DNA of 64,000 nt from Pseudoxanthomonas broegbernensis (lineage in GTDB: Bacteria > Pseudomonadota > Gammaproteobacteria > Xanthomonadales > Xanthomonadaceae): positions 1 to 64,000 of the forward strand of contig NZ_JACHGU010000007.1 in NCBI RefSeq assembly GCF_014202435.1, in the 5' to 3' direction. A model generated the notes under the pieces. That model saw nothing but the letters and a program-made list of their open reading frames with translations. It was not told the origin of the DNA and searched no databases. The position numbers and the translations under genes were made by a program. Every line of letters begins with the position of its first letter. Position 1 is the stretch's first letter. Shown one piece after another: positions 1 to 8,368 of the stretch.

Positions 1-1
1 C

Positions 2-184
2 GGCAAGCCGGTGCACATCCTCACCACCAGCGCCAGCCCGCGCCGCATCCTCAACATGACCGCCATCGCCGCCGTCGACGCGCAGATCCGGCAGCGTGAA
101 GAACTGGAGCGAGAGGAAACCAAGAAGGCCGCCGCTCGCCGCTACCAGAGCCGTTTCGAGAGCACGGTGCGCGCGAAGAAATAG
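2..184 (+). CDS. C-terminal fragment of an unrecognised protein
   Basis: An open frame enters from the left edge and ends at TAG 182-184, giving about 60 residues that begin GKPVHILTTSASPRRIL and finish in a charged, probably helical tail rich in Glu, Arg and Lys (EELEREETKKAAARR). No domain can be named from this fragment. The coding frame is supported by its continuity to the window edge and its strongly charged, non-random composition. The start lies outside the window, so neither length nor function can be judged. Confidence 0.5.
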   Translation, partial: GKPVHILTTSASPRRILNMTAIAAVDAQIRQREELEREETKKAAARRYQSRFESTVRAKK

Positions 185-388
185 CGATACGCCGCGCCGC
201 CTTTCGTCCCGGCATCGTCGTCCGGTCGAAGCGTGCCGGCATCGCCTGCGCGTGCCGGGCAAGCCCGGCGACGCGTCATGGACGGCCCCTGTTCCCCGCG
301 ATCCGCAGCCTGGCTGACGCCTCGCATCAGTGGGATATCAGGTCGATGACGCTACACATGGAAGGAACGTCGTCGAGAGGGATCGGAT

Positions 389-1147
389 GTGATGCAAAAA
401 GTGAAAACCGGGCGCGGGATGGGGCTGTTGGTCATCGTCCTCGCGGGCTCGGCCCTGCTGCAGGAAGCGAACGCGGGCCCTTGGGAAGTCGGGGGGACGG
501 GCGTGGACAGCAAGAGGAAGGTCAAGGCGGAGGTGGCGCTGCGCGATAGTTCCGGCGCCCGGGTATGGGCACGCCCCGTGCTGGGCTATGCGCATCCCGT
601 CAACGAGAGGATGTCGTTCGAGGTGTCCCACGGCTATGGCGTGATCGATCGCCCCGGGTACCGCGCATCCGGCGCGCGCGACCTGGACGTCAAGTTGAAG
701 TACCAGTTGGCCCGGGAGTCCCCGACCGGGCTCGCATGGCTCGTCGAGCCCAAGCTCGGCGTGCCGGTGGGCGACGACCGCAAGGGAATCGGGCGCGGCA
801 GGCATGCCGTCGAGCTTCCGCTTCGAGCGAGCCGGACGGTCGATGCGACGACCTATACCGGCGAGGTGCGCTACACCCACGTGCTGGGCGGCGACCACGG
901 CCAGCGGCTCTGGGGCGTGGGAGGGCTGGTCGAGCATGTGCCCGGCCCGGCATGGGTGCTCGGGGTGGATGTGTTCGCCGATACGCCGGTGGATCGCGCA
1001 AGCCGCTACCACGTCCGGTCCAACGTGGCCGCCAAGTGGAGGCCCACCGCGGCGTTCGAGGTGCAGGGGCTTGTCGGAAGCACGCTCACCAACAGGCGCG
1101 GAGAAGAGCAGGTCTCCTACAAGGTCGTGCTGGAGTACAAGTACTAG
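389..1147 (+). CDS. Exported beta-rich protein, probable outer-membrane barrel, unknown function
   Basis: About 252 residues. The N-terminus has a basic stretch (QKVKTGRG) followed by a hydrophobic core LLVIVLAGSALL and an Ala-x-Ala-like site near ANAGP, i.e. a Sec signal peptide of about 28 residues. The mature part alternates polar and hydrophobic residues in strands (FEVSHGYGVIDR, YTGEVRYTHVL, VSYKVVLEYKY) and ends in an aromatic C-terminal residue, as outer-membrane barrels do. GTG 389 and ATG 392 are adjacent; GAGAGG at 374-379 suits ATG 392. I do not recognise a named family; a channel or MetA-like porin is possible. It stands alone, with about 200 non-coding bases before it. Confidence 0.65.
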   Translation: MMQKVKTGRGMGLLVIVLAGSALLQEANAGPWEVGGTGVDSKRKVKAEVALRDSSGARVWARPVLGYAHPVNERMSFEVSHGYGVIDRPGYRASGARDLDVKLKYQLARESPTGLAWLVEPKLGVPVGDDRKGIGRGRHAVELPLRASRTVDATTYTGEVRYTHVLGGDHGQRLWGVGGLVEHVPGPAWVLGVDVFADTPVDRASRYHVRSNVAAKWRPTAAFEVQGLVGSTLTNRRGEEQVSYKVVLEYKY

Positions 1148-1256
1148 GGATGGCCGGGAAGCTGACGCCGACCTGACAGCATGGATGCGGCGGCTGTCAG
1201 GTGCACATGGGTATACAGGATCGGCCGAATTGCGGCAGATGATCTGGAGTCACGTC

Positions 1257-1625
1257 ATGACTGCATGGTTCAAGTACGTATCCATCGCACTCCTGTCGGC
1301 GGCCGCCTCGGGACTGTTCGTCCACGGGGCAGCCGCGCAAACCGGGCAGCCCGGGCCCGCATACCACGAGGGCGTGGTCCAGCCGACCGCGGCGGTGCTG
1401 CCCTTCGAGCAGCTCGAGCGCATCGCGGCCGGCGAGATGGCGCACGTGACCGAGCTTGAGGTCCGCGACCTGCTGCTGAAGGCGAAGGGGTTCGACGCGC
1501 AAGGCATGAAGGTGGAGGTGCTGCTGGACCGCCGGGACGGCTACGTGCTCTCTCGCCGGATCAAGGCTCCCAAGCACATGCAGCGGTACGCCCCGCATCC
1601 GGCGCCCAACCTGCGGGTGCGCTAG
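1257..1625 (+). CDS. Small exported hypothetical protein
   Basis: A 122-residue product whose first ~28 residues form a signal peptide (WFKYVSIALLSAAASG core, cleavage near GAAAQ). The mature part has a helical stretch (LPFEQLERIAAGEMAHVTELEVRDLLLKAKG) and a basic, Pro/His-rich tail. Start ATG 1257 is chosen because GGAG at 1246-1249 lies 7 nt upstream; an in-frame ATG at 1239 has no comparable site. It lies 110 bp behind the preceding exported protein on the same strand and could be co-transcribed. No family recognised; periplasmic location is inferred only from the signal peptide. Confidence 0.6.
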   Translation: MTAWFKYVSIALLSAAASGLFVHGAAAQTGQPGPAYHEGVVQPTAAVLPFEQLERIAAGEMAHVTELEVRDLLLKAKGFDAQGMKVEVLLDRRDGYVLSRRIKAPKHMQRYAPHPAPNLRVR

Positions 1626-1673
1626 AGACATCGCCCTTTTCGGGAGATGCAAGCGCGAGGCGGCGTCGCTGGC

Positions 1674-2792
1674 TCAGAACCACCCGCGCACGCCGGCCAC
1701 CCAGCGCGTCCGGCCCGCCGGCCCGCCTTCGTCGCGGCGATGGTCGGCGGTGCCGCCGAAGCCGCGTTCGTGGGCCAGGCCGATGTAGGGGGCGAAGCGG
1801 CGGGTGATCTCGTAGCGCAGGCGCAGGCCGGCTTCCACGGAGGACAGGCCCGAGCCGATGCCGCGCCGGGGATCGCTCCCGGCGTTCAGTTCCGCCTCCA
1901 GCGTCGGCTGCAGGATGAGGCGATGGGTCAGCAGCAGTTCGTACCCGGCCTCGACGCTGAAGCCCGCCCGGCCGCCGTCGCCGAGGTAGGCCATGGCCGA
2001 CATTTCGAACTTGTACGGCGCCAGCCCTTGCACGCCGATGGCGGCCCGGGTCCGCGACGGACCCGGTGCGAAGTCGTGGCGCGCGCCGGCCACCAGGTCC
2101 CACCACGGGCCGATGGCGTGGCCGTAGAGCGCTTCCAGGTGGGCCGAATCGGTGCGGCCATGTTCGCGCTCGCCCTCGCTGCGCAGCCATAGGCGGCGGA
2201 CGTCGCCGCCGATCCAGGCGCTGCCTTCCCAGGCCTGGCCGCGACCGGACGTGGCGTCCCAGGCCTCGAAGCGATCGAAGCGGACCAGGCTGTGGATGCC
2301 CTCGCCATGGGGGGCGTGGGCATGGTGCAGTGGCGGGAAGGCGGCCGCGCGGTCGGCCTCGGTCGGCGGCGGGACGGGCGCATGCGGCGTCATGGCCGGT
2401 ACCGCCACGGCTGCGGTGCGCGCCGAGGGTCCCTGCACGGCGGGATGGTGCGCATGCGTGGCGCGCGCGTCGTCCTGGGCGGGCTGCCGGTGGCCGGCAT
2501 GAAGACCGGCGCGGGTTGCCGGGTCCGTCGCAGCGGATACGCCCGGCACGGGCTCGTCCCGGCGGTTGCCGGACGAGTCGTGCGCGGCACCGTGCCGATG
2601 GCCGGCGTGCGGGTCGGCGGCGACGTCGTGCAGGGAGTGTGCATGCGGGTCGGGGCGAGTCGCCGGGTCTTGCGGTGCCGGTACGGGCCGCCCCGCATCG
2701 CCGGCCTGCGCGTGCGACCACGCCGGGGTGCAGGCCAGGAGGACGGCGCCGGCCAGCGCGACCCGCGCAGGCCGTGGTGCGAGCGCGCTCAT
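1674..2792 (-). CDS. copB: Copper resistance protein B, outer-membrane
   Basis: A 372-residue exported protein of the CopB/PcoB family, which sits in the outer membrane and works with the multicopper oxidase CopA to keep periplasmic copper harmless. A signal peptide (RVALAGAVLLACTPAWSHA) is followed by a long low-complexity His/Asp/Pro region, residues ~25-150, with many HAGH and DPHAH-like metal-binding motifs, then the conserved barrel domain beginning near GEGIHSLVRFDRFEAWD and running to the C-terminal GWF. The start codon overlaps the copA stop (ATGA, 2789-2792), so the two are translationally coupled. Expression is expected from the copper-type promoter upstream of copA. Confidence 0.92.
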   Translation of the reverse strand: MSALAPRPARVALAGAVLLACTPAWSHAQAGDAGRPVPAPQDPATRPDPHAHSLHDVAADPHAGHRHGAAHDSSGNRRDEPVPGVSAATDPATRAGLHAGHRQPAQDDARATHAHHPAVQGPSARTAAVAVPAMTPHAPVPPPTEADRAAAFPPLHHAHAPHGEGIHSLVRFDRFEAWDATSGRGQAWEGSAWIGGDVRRLWLRSEGEREHGRTDSAHLEALYGHAIGPWWDLVAGARHDFAPGPSRTRAAIGVQGLAPYKFEMSAMAYLGDGGRAGFSVEAGYELLLTHRLILQPTLEAELNAGSDPRRGIGSGLSSVEAGLRLRYEITRRFAPYIGLAHERGFGGTADHRRDEGGPAGRTRWVAGVRGWF

Positions 2793-4585
2793 GCCCGCTC
2801 CTCCACCCGCACCTCGCGCATCATCCCCGCTTCCATGTGGTAGAGCAGGTGGCAGTGGTAGGCCCAGCGGCCGAGCGCGTCGGCGCGCACGCGGTAGCTG
2901 CGGCGCGTGCCCGGCGGCATGTCGACGGTGTGCTTGCGCACCTGGAAGCCGCCCTGCACGTCCTCCACGTCGCTCCACAGGCCGTGCAGGTGGATCGGGT
3001 GCTGCATCATGGTGTCGTTGACCAGGACGATGCGCAGGCGCTCGCCGTAGTTCAGGCGCAGCGGCTCGGCGCCGGAGAACGGGATGCCGTCGAACGACCA
3101 GGCGAACTTCTCCATGTGCCCGGTCAGGTGCAGCTCGATCTCGCGGCCGGGATCGCGCCCGTCGGGGTCGTCGAACAGGCTGCGCAGGTCGGCGTAGGCC
3201 AGCACGCGGCGGCCGTTGCCGCGCAGGCCGATGCCCGGGTCGTCCAGGCGCGGGCCGGTGGGCGCGGACTGCATGTCCACCCGTGGGTTGCCGCGCTCGC
3301 TGGCCGGATGCATGGCCGCGGCGGCGTGGCCGGCGTGCGTGCCGCCATCGCCGTGCGCGGCGGGCCCATGGCCGCCGTGCATGGCCGCCCCGTGGCCGCC
3401 GGAGCCGTGCCCGGCCGCTTCGCCGTCGTGGCCGGCATGCGCGCCATGGCCCATGTCCTCCATGGTCAGCAGCGGGCGCGGGTCGGGCACGGGCACCGGC
3501 GCGGCCAGCCCATGGCGTACGGCCAGGGTGCCGCGGGCGAAGCCGGTGCGGCCCATGTCCTGGGCGAAGAGGGTGTAGGCGTCCTGGCCGGAAGGCTCGA
3601 CGATCACGTCGTAGGTCTCGGCGGCGGCGATGCGCAGCTCGTCCACCGTCACCGGGTGCACGTACTGGCCGTCGGCGGCGACCACGGTCATCTTCAGGCC
3701 GGGGATGCGCACGTCGAAGTAGGTCATCGCGCCGGCGTTGATCAGGCGCAGCAGCACCTTCTCGCCGGGCCGGAACAGGCCGGTCCAGTTGCCGGCCGGG
3801 GCGATGCCGTTGAGCAGGTAGGTATAGGTGTGGCCGTTGACGTCGGACAGGTCGCTGGGCGTCATCCGCATCCGGCCCCATGCGCCGCGGTCGGCCAGGG
3901 TGGCGCGCAGGCCGTCCTGGCGCGCATCGCGGAGGAAGTCGCCGGCGGTGCGCTTGTAGTGGTTGTCGTAGGAGGGCGCCTTCTTCAGGCGGCGGAACAG
4001 TGCGTCCGGCGCCAGGTCGGTCCAGTCGGAGAGCAGCAGCACGTGCTCGCGGTCGTAGCGGTACGGCGGCGGCTGCAGCGGGTCGACCACGATCGCGCCG
4101 TACAGGCCGGCCTGTTCCTGGAACATGGAGTGGCCGTGGTACCAGTAGGTGCCCGACTGCCTGAGCGTGAACCGGTACAGCCAGCTCTCGCCCGGGGCGA
4201 TGCCGTCGAAGCTCATGCCCGGCACGCCGTCCATGTTGGCCGGCAGCAGGATGCCGTGCCAATGGATCGAGGTCGGCGCGGCGGCCAGGCGGTTGCTTGC
4301 GCGCACGCTCACGGTATCGCCCTCGCGCCAGCGCAGGGTCGGCGCGGGCAGGCGGCCGTTGACGGTGATCGCCTGCCGCGGCCGGCCGGTGATGTTCACC
4401 TCGCTGGCGCCGATGGCCAGGTCGAAATCGGTGCCGTGCAGGGTTTCCGGAATGGCGGTGCCGCCGGCGTGCGCGGGGATGCGCAGCAGCCCGGCGCCGC
4501 CGGCCAGGCCGGCCAGGGCCAGGCCCTGGACGAAGCGGCGGCGCGGCAGCGAGGGGGGCGGGGAAGGCGGGAAGTTTTCGGTCAT
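2789..4585 (-). CDS. copA: Periplasmic multicopper oxidase CopA
   Basis: A 598-residue CopA/PcoA-family cuprous oxidase. The N-terminus carries a twin-arginine signal (PRRRFVQGLALAGLAGG, residues ~14-30), as expected for a cofactor-loaded periplasmic protein. Three cupredoxin domains are marked by copper ligands HWHG (~108-111), WYHGH (~148-152), HPIHLHG (~529-535) and HCHLLYHMEAGMM (~577-589). Between domains 2 and 3 is a roughly 60-residue Gly/His/Met insert (~385-445) likely to bind extra copper. ATG 4585 is preferred over an in-frame upstream ATG at 4699 because the latter overlaps the -35 element of the promoter and would lie upstream of the transcript start. Forms a coupled operon with copB. 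Confidence 0.95.
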   Translation of the reverse strand: MTENFPPSPPPSLPRRRFVQGLALAGLAGGAGLLRIPAHAGGTAIPETLHGTDFDLAIGASEVNITGRPRQAITVNGRLPAPTLRWREGDTVSVRASNRLAAAPTSIHWHGILLPANMDGVPGMSFDGIAPGESWLYRFTLRQSGTYWYHGHSMFQEQAGLYGAIVVDPLQPPPYRYDREHVLLLSDWTDLAPDALFRRLKKAPSYDNHYKRTAGDFLRDARQDGLRATLADRGAWGRMRMTPSDLSDVNGHTYTYLLNGIAPAGNWTGLFRPGEKVLLRLINAGAMTYFDVRIPGLKMTVVAADGQYVHPVTVDELRIAAAETYDVIVEPSGQDAYTLFAQDMGRTGFARGTLAVRHGLAAPVPVPDPRPLLTMEDMGHGAHAGHDGEAAGHGSGGHGAAMHGGHGPAAHGDGGTHAGHAAAAMHPASERGNPRVDMQSAPTGPRLDDPGIGLRGNGRRVLAYADLRSLFDDPDGRDPGREIELHLTGHMEKFAWSFDGIPFSGAEPLRLNYGERLRIVLVNDTMMQHPIHLHGLWSDVEDVQGGFQVRKHTVDMPPGTRRSYRVRADALGRWAYHCHLLYHMEAGMMREVRVEERA

Positions 4586-4668
4586 GGGGATTCCAGCGGA
4601 TCGCGCGGGCCTGCATGCGCCGGTGCCGATGGTCGGGGTAAAGGTCGGGGGCGGAAACGGCGGCCGCC

Positions 4669-4699
4669 ATTGCACACCCTGGAGCCGCATCAAGGTCAA
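4669..4699 (-). promoter_or_regulatory. CueR/MerR-type copper-responsive promoter of copAB
   Basis: On the minus strand a -35 TTGACC (4694-4699) and -10 TGCAAT (4669-4674) are separated by exactly 19 bp instead of 17. The spacer contains an imperfect dyad (ACC-TTGA ... TCCA-GGGT) centred between the boxes. An overlong spacer with a spacer-centred dyad is the hallmark of promoters activated by MerR-family metal sensors such as CueR/HmrR. The predicted start, about 4662, leaves a leader of roughly 77 nt before copA ATG 4585. No MerR-family gene is seen in this window, so the regulator would act from elsewhere. Confidence 0.6.
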
Positions 4700-4753
4700 G
4701 CGCCGGGCGGCCGGTCCGCTGCGTCGCCGCGGCGCGCTCGCCCAGCGTCCGGC

Positions 4754-7700
4754 TCAGGCCTCGGTGCGCTCGGCGGCCGGCACCTGCGCGGCCAGCCAGG
4801 CGCGCAGCGAGGCCGGCTTCACCGGCTTGGTCAGCAACTGGTACCCGCGCAGGCGCACCTGGCGCTTGAGTTCGTCGCGGCCGTCGGCGGTGAGCAGCGC
4901 GCCGGGCAGGGCGCCGCCGGCCTGGCGCAGCGCGTCCAGCGTCTCCAGGCCGTCGAGGCGGTCGTGCAGGTGGTAGTCCACCAGCATCGCCTGCGGGGCG
5001 CTGTCGGCCATCCGCGCCAGCGCCTCGTCCACCGTGCTGGCGGTGATCGCCGTCGCCTCCCAGCGCGCGAGCAGCACGCGCATGCCGTCGAGGATCTCCC
5101 TGTCGTTGTCCACGCACAGCACCCGCAGGCCGCCCAGCGTGCCCGGCGTGGGCAGGACCGGCGGCGGCGGCGCGGCCGGCTCGGCGGCCGCCTGCGGTAC
5201 GGCGATGGAGAACATGCTGCCGCGCCCCACTTCGCTGCGCGCGTCCAGCGCGTGGCCGAGCAGGCGCGAGATGCGCTGGCAGATCGACAGGCCCAGGCCC
5301 AGCCCGCGCTCGCCCCAGTCGAACGGCTGCTGGTAGCGATGGAACTCGTCGTAGATCTGGCGCATGTGCTGGCCGGGGATGCCCGGGCCGCTGTCCCAGA
5401 CCTGCAGCACCACGTCGCCGCCGCGCGTGCGCATGCCCAGCACGATGCGGCCCTGGCGGGTGTAGCGCAGGGCGTTGGCGAGGAAGTTCTGCAGCACGCG
5501 GCGCAGCAGGCGGCGGTCGCTGCGCACCGTGCAGGTGCGCGCGCGCACGCGCAGGTCCAGGCCGCGGCCGGCGGCCACCGGGGCGTACTGGGCGGCCAGC
5601 TCGTGCAGCAGTTCGCCGGCGTCGAACACGGTCGGGTCGGCCTGCAGCGCACCGGTGTCCAGGCGGGAGACGTCGAGCAGGCCGTCGAGCAGTTCCTCGG
5701 CCGCGCGCAGTGAGGCGTCCACGCGCTCGGCCAGGTGCCGCTGCTCCTCGGGCGGCTGGCCGCCGTCGCGCAGGGCCGAGGCGAACAGGCGCGCGGCGTT
5801 GAGCGGCTGCAGCACGTCGTGGCTGATCGCGGCCAGGAACCGGGTGCGCGACAACTGCGCGTCCTCGGCCTCGCGGGTGCGCGCGGCCACGCGCTGCTCC
5901 AGGGTCTCGTTGGCCTCGCGCAGGGCCTGCTCGGCATGCTTGAACGCGGTGATGTCGTTGTAGCTGGTGACATAGCCGCCGCCTGGCAGGGCCTGGCCGC
6001 GCATCTCGATCACGCTGCCGTCCGCGCGCACGCGCTCGTACACGTGGGCGTTGCCGGCACGCATGTGCTCGATGCGCTTGTGCACGTGCTCCTCCACCGC
6101 GCCATCGCCCAGGTCGCCGCGCTGGGCGTTGTAGCGGATCAGGTCGGCGACCGGGCGGCCGACGTAGAGCATCCCGGCCGGGTAGCCGAACATCTGCTGG
6201 TAGCGGCGGTTCCAGGCCACCAGGCGCATCTCCGGGTCGACCACGCTGACCCCGGCGCTGATGTTCTCCAGCGTGGTGGAGAGGATCTGGCGGTTGAAGC
6301 GCAGCTCCTGCCCGGCCTCGTCCAGCAGCGCCACCACCTCGCCCAGCTCCATGCCCGAGCCGCGCAGCGCGCTGGTCAGCACCAGGCGCGCGGAGGCCGC
6401 GCCGATGGAGGCCGCCAGCAGGCGCTCGGTGAACTGGATCCACGCCCGGTCGGCCGCCGCGGCCGCGTGCAGGTCGCGGCCCAGCGCGACGGCCTGCTCG
6501 GAGAACGCGCGCCGGGCGTGGCGCTCGCCGACGATGCGCACCGCCAGCGCCTGCAGGTCGCCGATGCTGACGTTGCCGGTCCATTCGCCCTGGGCCAGGG
6601 TCTGGCGCTCGGCGTACGGGTCCAGGAACGGGGCGATGCGCAGGCGCTCGTCCACGCCCGGGCGGCCGCGCACCGACACCACCATCAGCACCGCGCTGTT
6701 GAGCAGCAGCGACCAGAACGTGCCATGGGTCAGCGCGTCCCAGCCGCTGAGGCCGAACAACTGCTGCGGCCGCAGCCAGCCCAGGCCGAACGGGCCCTCG
6801 TGCATCCACCGCGCCTGGAACAGGCCCGAGTCCGACAGCGCCGGCAGCAGCAGGGTGTAGAGCCAGGTGGCGAAGCCCACCAGCAGGCCGAACTCCACCC
6901 CGCGCCGGCTGGCGCCGCGCCAGTACAGGCCGCCGATCAGGCCCGGGGCGAACTGGGCCACCGCGGCGAAGGCCATCACCCCGTAGGCGGCCAGGGTGGT
7001 GTCGCCGCCGATCCAGCGGTAGTACCCGTACGCGCACAGCGACAGCAGCAGGATCGAGGCCCGCCGCACCCACAGCACCAGCGAGGCCACGTCGGCCGCG
7101 GCGTGGCGTTCGCCCCAGCCGCGGCGCAGCAGCACCGGCATCACCAGGTCGTTGCTGACCATGGTCGCCAAGGCGATGCTGGCCACGATCACCATGCCGG
7201 TGGCGGCGGAGAAGCCGCCCACGTAGGCGACCAGGGCCAGCGCGTCGCGGCCGCCGGCCAGGGGCAGGGCCAGCACGAAGGTATCGCTGGCGACCTCGCC
7301 GCCGCTGCCGAACAGGGCCACGCCGGCGGCGGCGATGGGCACCACCATCACCGATATCAGCAGCAGGTAGCCGCCGAACATCCAGCGCGCCTTGCGGATG
7401 TCGGCCACGTCGCCGCATTCCACCACCGCCACCTGGAACTGGCGCGGCAGGCAGACGATGGCCAGGAAGCCGAGCAGGGTCTGGGAGACGAAGCCCACCG
7501 GCGGCGCCTGCTGGAACAGGGTGTGCGCCGAGTCGGCGATGCGCAGCCCGTTCCCGTCCAGCCACATCCAGGCGAACACGCCCACCGCCACCATCGCCAC
7601 CAGCTTGACCAGCGACTCCAGGGCGATGGCCAGCATCATGCCGTGGTGGTGCTCGGTGGCGTCGACCTGGCGGGTGCCGAACAGCGCGGCGAACAGCGCC

Positions 7701-8203
7701 ATCAGCAAGGCCACGTACAGCGCCGGGTCGGCCACCATGCCCGCCTGGCCAGGTTCCTGGCCCGACAGCACCGACAGGCTCATCGCCACCGCCTTGTACT
7801 GCAGGGCCACGTAGGGCACCACGCCGATCAGCGCGATCACCGCCACCAGCGTGGCCAGCCGCCGCGAACGGCCGTAGCGCACGGAGATGAAGTCGGCGAT
7901 GGAGACGGTGTTCTGGCTGCGCGCGATCAGCGCCAGGCGCTCGATGATGCGCCAGCCGAACAGCAGCAGCAGCAGCGGACCCAGGTAGATGGGCAGGTAG
8001 CCGATGCCGTTGCGCACCGCGCTGCCGACCGCGCCGTAGAACGTCCACGACGAGCAGTACACCGCCAGCGCCAGGCTGTAGACCACCGGGCGCAGCCACG
8101 GGCGATCCGGGTACATCGGACGGCGGTCGCCGAACCAGGCCACCGTGAACAGCAGCGCGGCGTAGCCGACCGACACCAGCAGCAGGATCCAGCTCGGGAC
8201 CAA
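4754..8203 (-). CDS. Hybrid sensor histidine kinase with N-terminal sodium/solute symporter domain
   Basis: A 1149-residue inner-membrane kinase. Residues ~1-500 are a polytopic SSS (SLC5-like) domain with about 13 membrane segments. A PAS-type sensor follows (~620-750, including FNRQILSTTLENISAGV), then a short coiled coil, an H-box (RFLAAISHDVLQPLNAARL, His phosphoacceptor), ATP-binding motifs NFLANALRY, DSGPGIP and GLGLGLSIC, and a C-terminal receiver with LCVDNDRE, phosphoacceptor Asp in MLVDYHLHD, and Lys in LLTKPVKP. This architecture matches CrbS/AcsS, which with a LuxR-type partner controls acetate use; the partner is not in view. TTG 8203 is chosen: an in-frame TGA lies just upstream and GGAG is suitably spaced. 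Confidence 0.85.
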   Translation of the reverse strand: MVPSWILLLVSVGYAALLFTVAWFGDRRPMYPDRPWLRPVVYSLALAVYCSSWTFYGAVGSAVRNGIGYLPIYLGPLLLLLFGWRIIERLALIARSQNTVSIADFISVRYGRSRRLATLVAVIALIGVVPYVALQYKAVAMSLSVLSGQEPGQAGMVADPALYVALLMALFAALFGTRQVDATEHHHGMMLAIALESLVKLVAMVAVGVFAWMWLDGNGLRIADSAHTLFQQAPPVGFVSQTLLGFLAIVCLPRQFQVAVVECGDVADIRKARWMFGGYLLLISVMVVPIAAAGVALFGSGGEVASDTFVLALPLAGGRDALALVAYVGGFSAATGMVIVASIALATMVSNDLVMPVLLRRGWGERHAAADVASLVLWVRRASILLLSLCAYGYYRWIGGDTTLAAYGVMAFAAVAQFAPGLIGGLYWRGASRRGVEFGLLVGFATWLYTLLLPALSDSGLFQARWMHEGPFGLGWLRPQQLFGLSGWDALTHGTFWSLLLNSAVLMVVSVRGRPGVDERLRIAPFLDPYAERQTLAQGEWTGNVSIGDLQALAVRIVGERHARRAFSEQAVALGRDLHAAAAADRAWIQFTERLLAASIGAASARLVLTSALRGSGMELGEVVALLDEAGQELRFNRQILSTTLENISAGVSVVDPEMRLVAWNRRYQQMFGYPAGMLYVGRPVADLIRYNAQRGDLGDGAVEEHVHKRIEHMRAGNAHVYERVRADGSVIEMRGQALPGGGYVTSYNDITAFKHAEQALREANETLEQRVAARTREAEDAQLSRTRFLAAISHDVLQPLNAARLFASALRDGGQPPEEQRHLAERVDASLRAAEELLDGLLDVSRLDTGALQADPTVFDAGELLHELAAQYAPVAAGRGLDLRVRARTCTVRSDRRLLRRVLQNFLANALRYTRQGRIVLGMRTRGGDVVLQVWDSGPGIPGQHMRQIYDEFHRYQQPFDWGERGLGLGLSICQRISRLLGHALDARSEVGRGSMFSIAVPQAAAEPAAPPPPVLPTPGTLGGLRVLCVDNDREILDGMRVLLARWEATAITASTVDEALARMADSAPQAMLVDYHLHDRLDGLETLDALRQAGGALPGALLTADGRDELKRQVRLRGYQLLTKPVKPASLRAWLAAQVPAAERTEA

Positions 8204-8296
8204 GGCCGCTCTCCGTCACTTGACCGGGCGAGTGTACTGCCCGCATGGGCGGCATTCGCCGGCCGCTTGCCTGCGCGGCGCAATACCGGCAAGCTC

Positions 8297-8325
8297 GACA
8301 GCGCTGTCAGACAGTGCCGTAGCAT
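8297..8325 (+). promoter_or_regulatory. LacI-type operator and promoter of the cellobionate operon
   Basis: A perfect 12-bp palindrome GACAGCGCTGTC occupies 8297-8308, with the central CpG-containing GCGC core usual in LacI/GalR-family operators. A -10-like TAGCAT follows at 8320-8325, placing the transcript start near 8332 and the operator at about -35 to -24, where a bound repressor would block RNA polymerase. It lies in the 165-bp gap between divergent genes and faces the transporter gene. No LacI-family regulator is encoded in this window. The operator assignment is an inference from symmetry and position. Confidence 0.5.
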
Positions 8326-8368
8326 GCGCGCATGGTGCGCCGGCATGCCGGTTTCCGGGGCGAGGGGC

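Noticed and set aside
1626-1673. Hairpin CATCGCCC-TTTTC-GGGAGATG as the copB terminator.
   Set aside because: Imperfect short stem and no T run on the minus strand.
4586-4699. N-terminal extension of CopA from an ATG at 4699.
   Set aside because: It overlaps the -35 element of the copper-type promoter and precedes the Tat signal with Pro-rich sequence; ATG 4585 puts the RRRF motif in its normal place.
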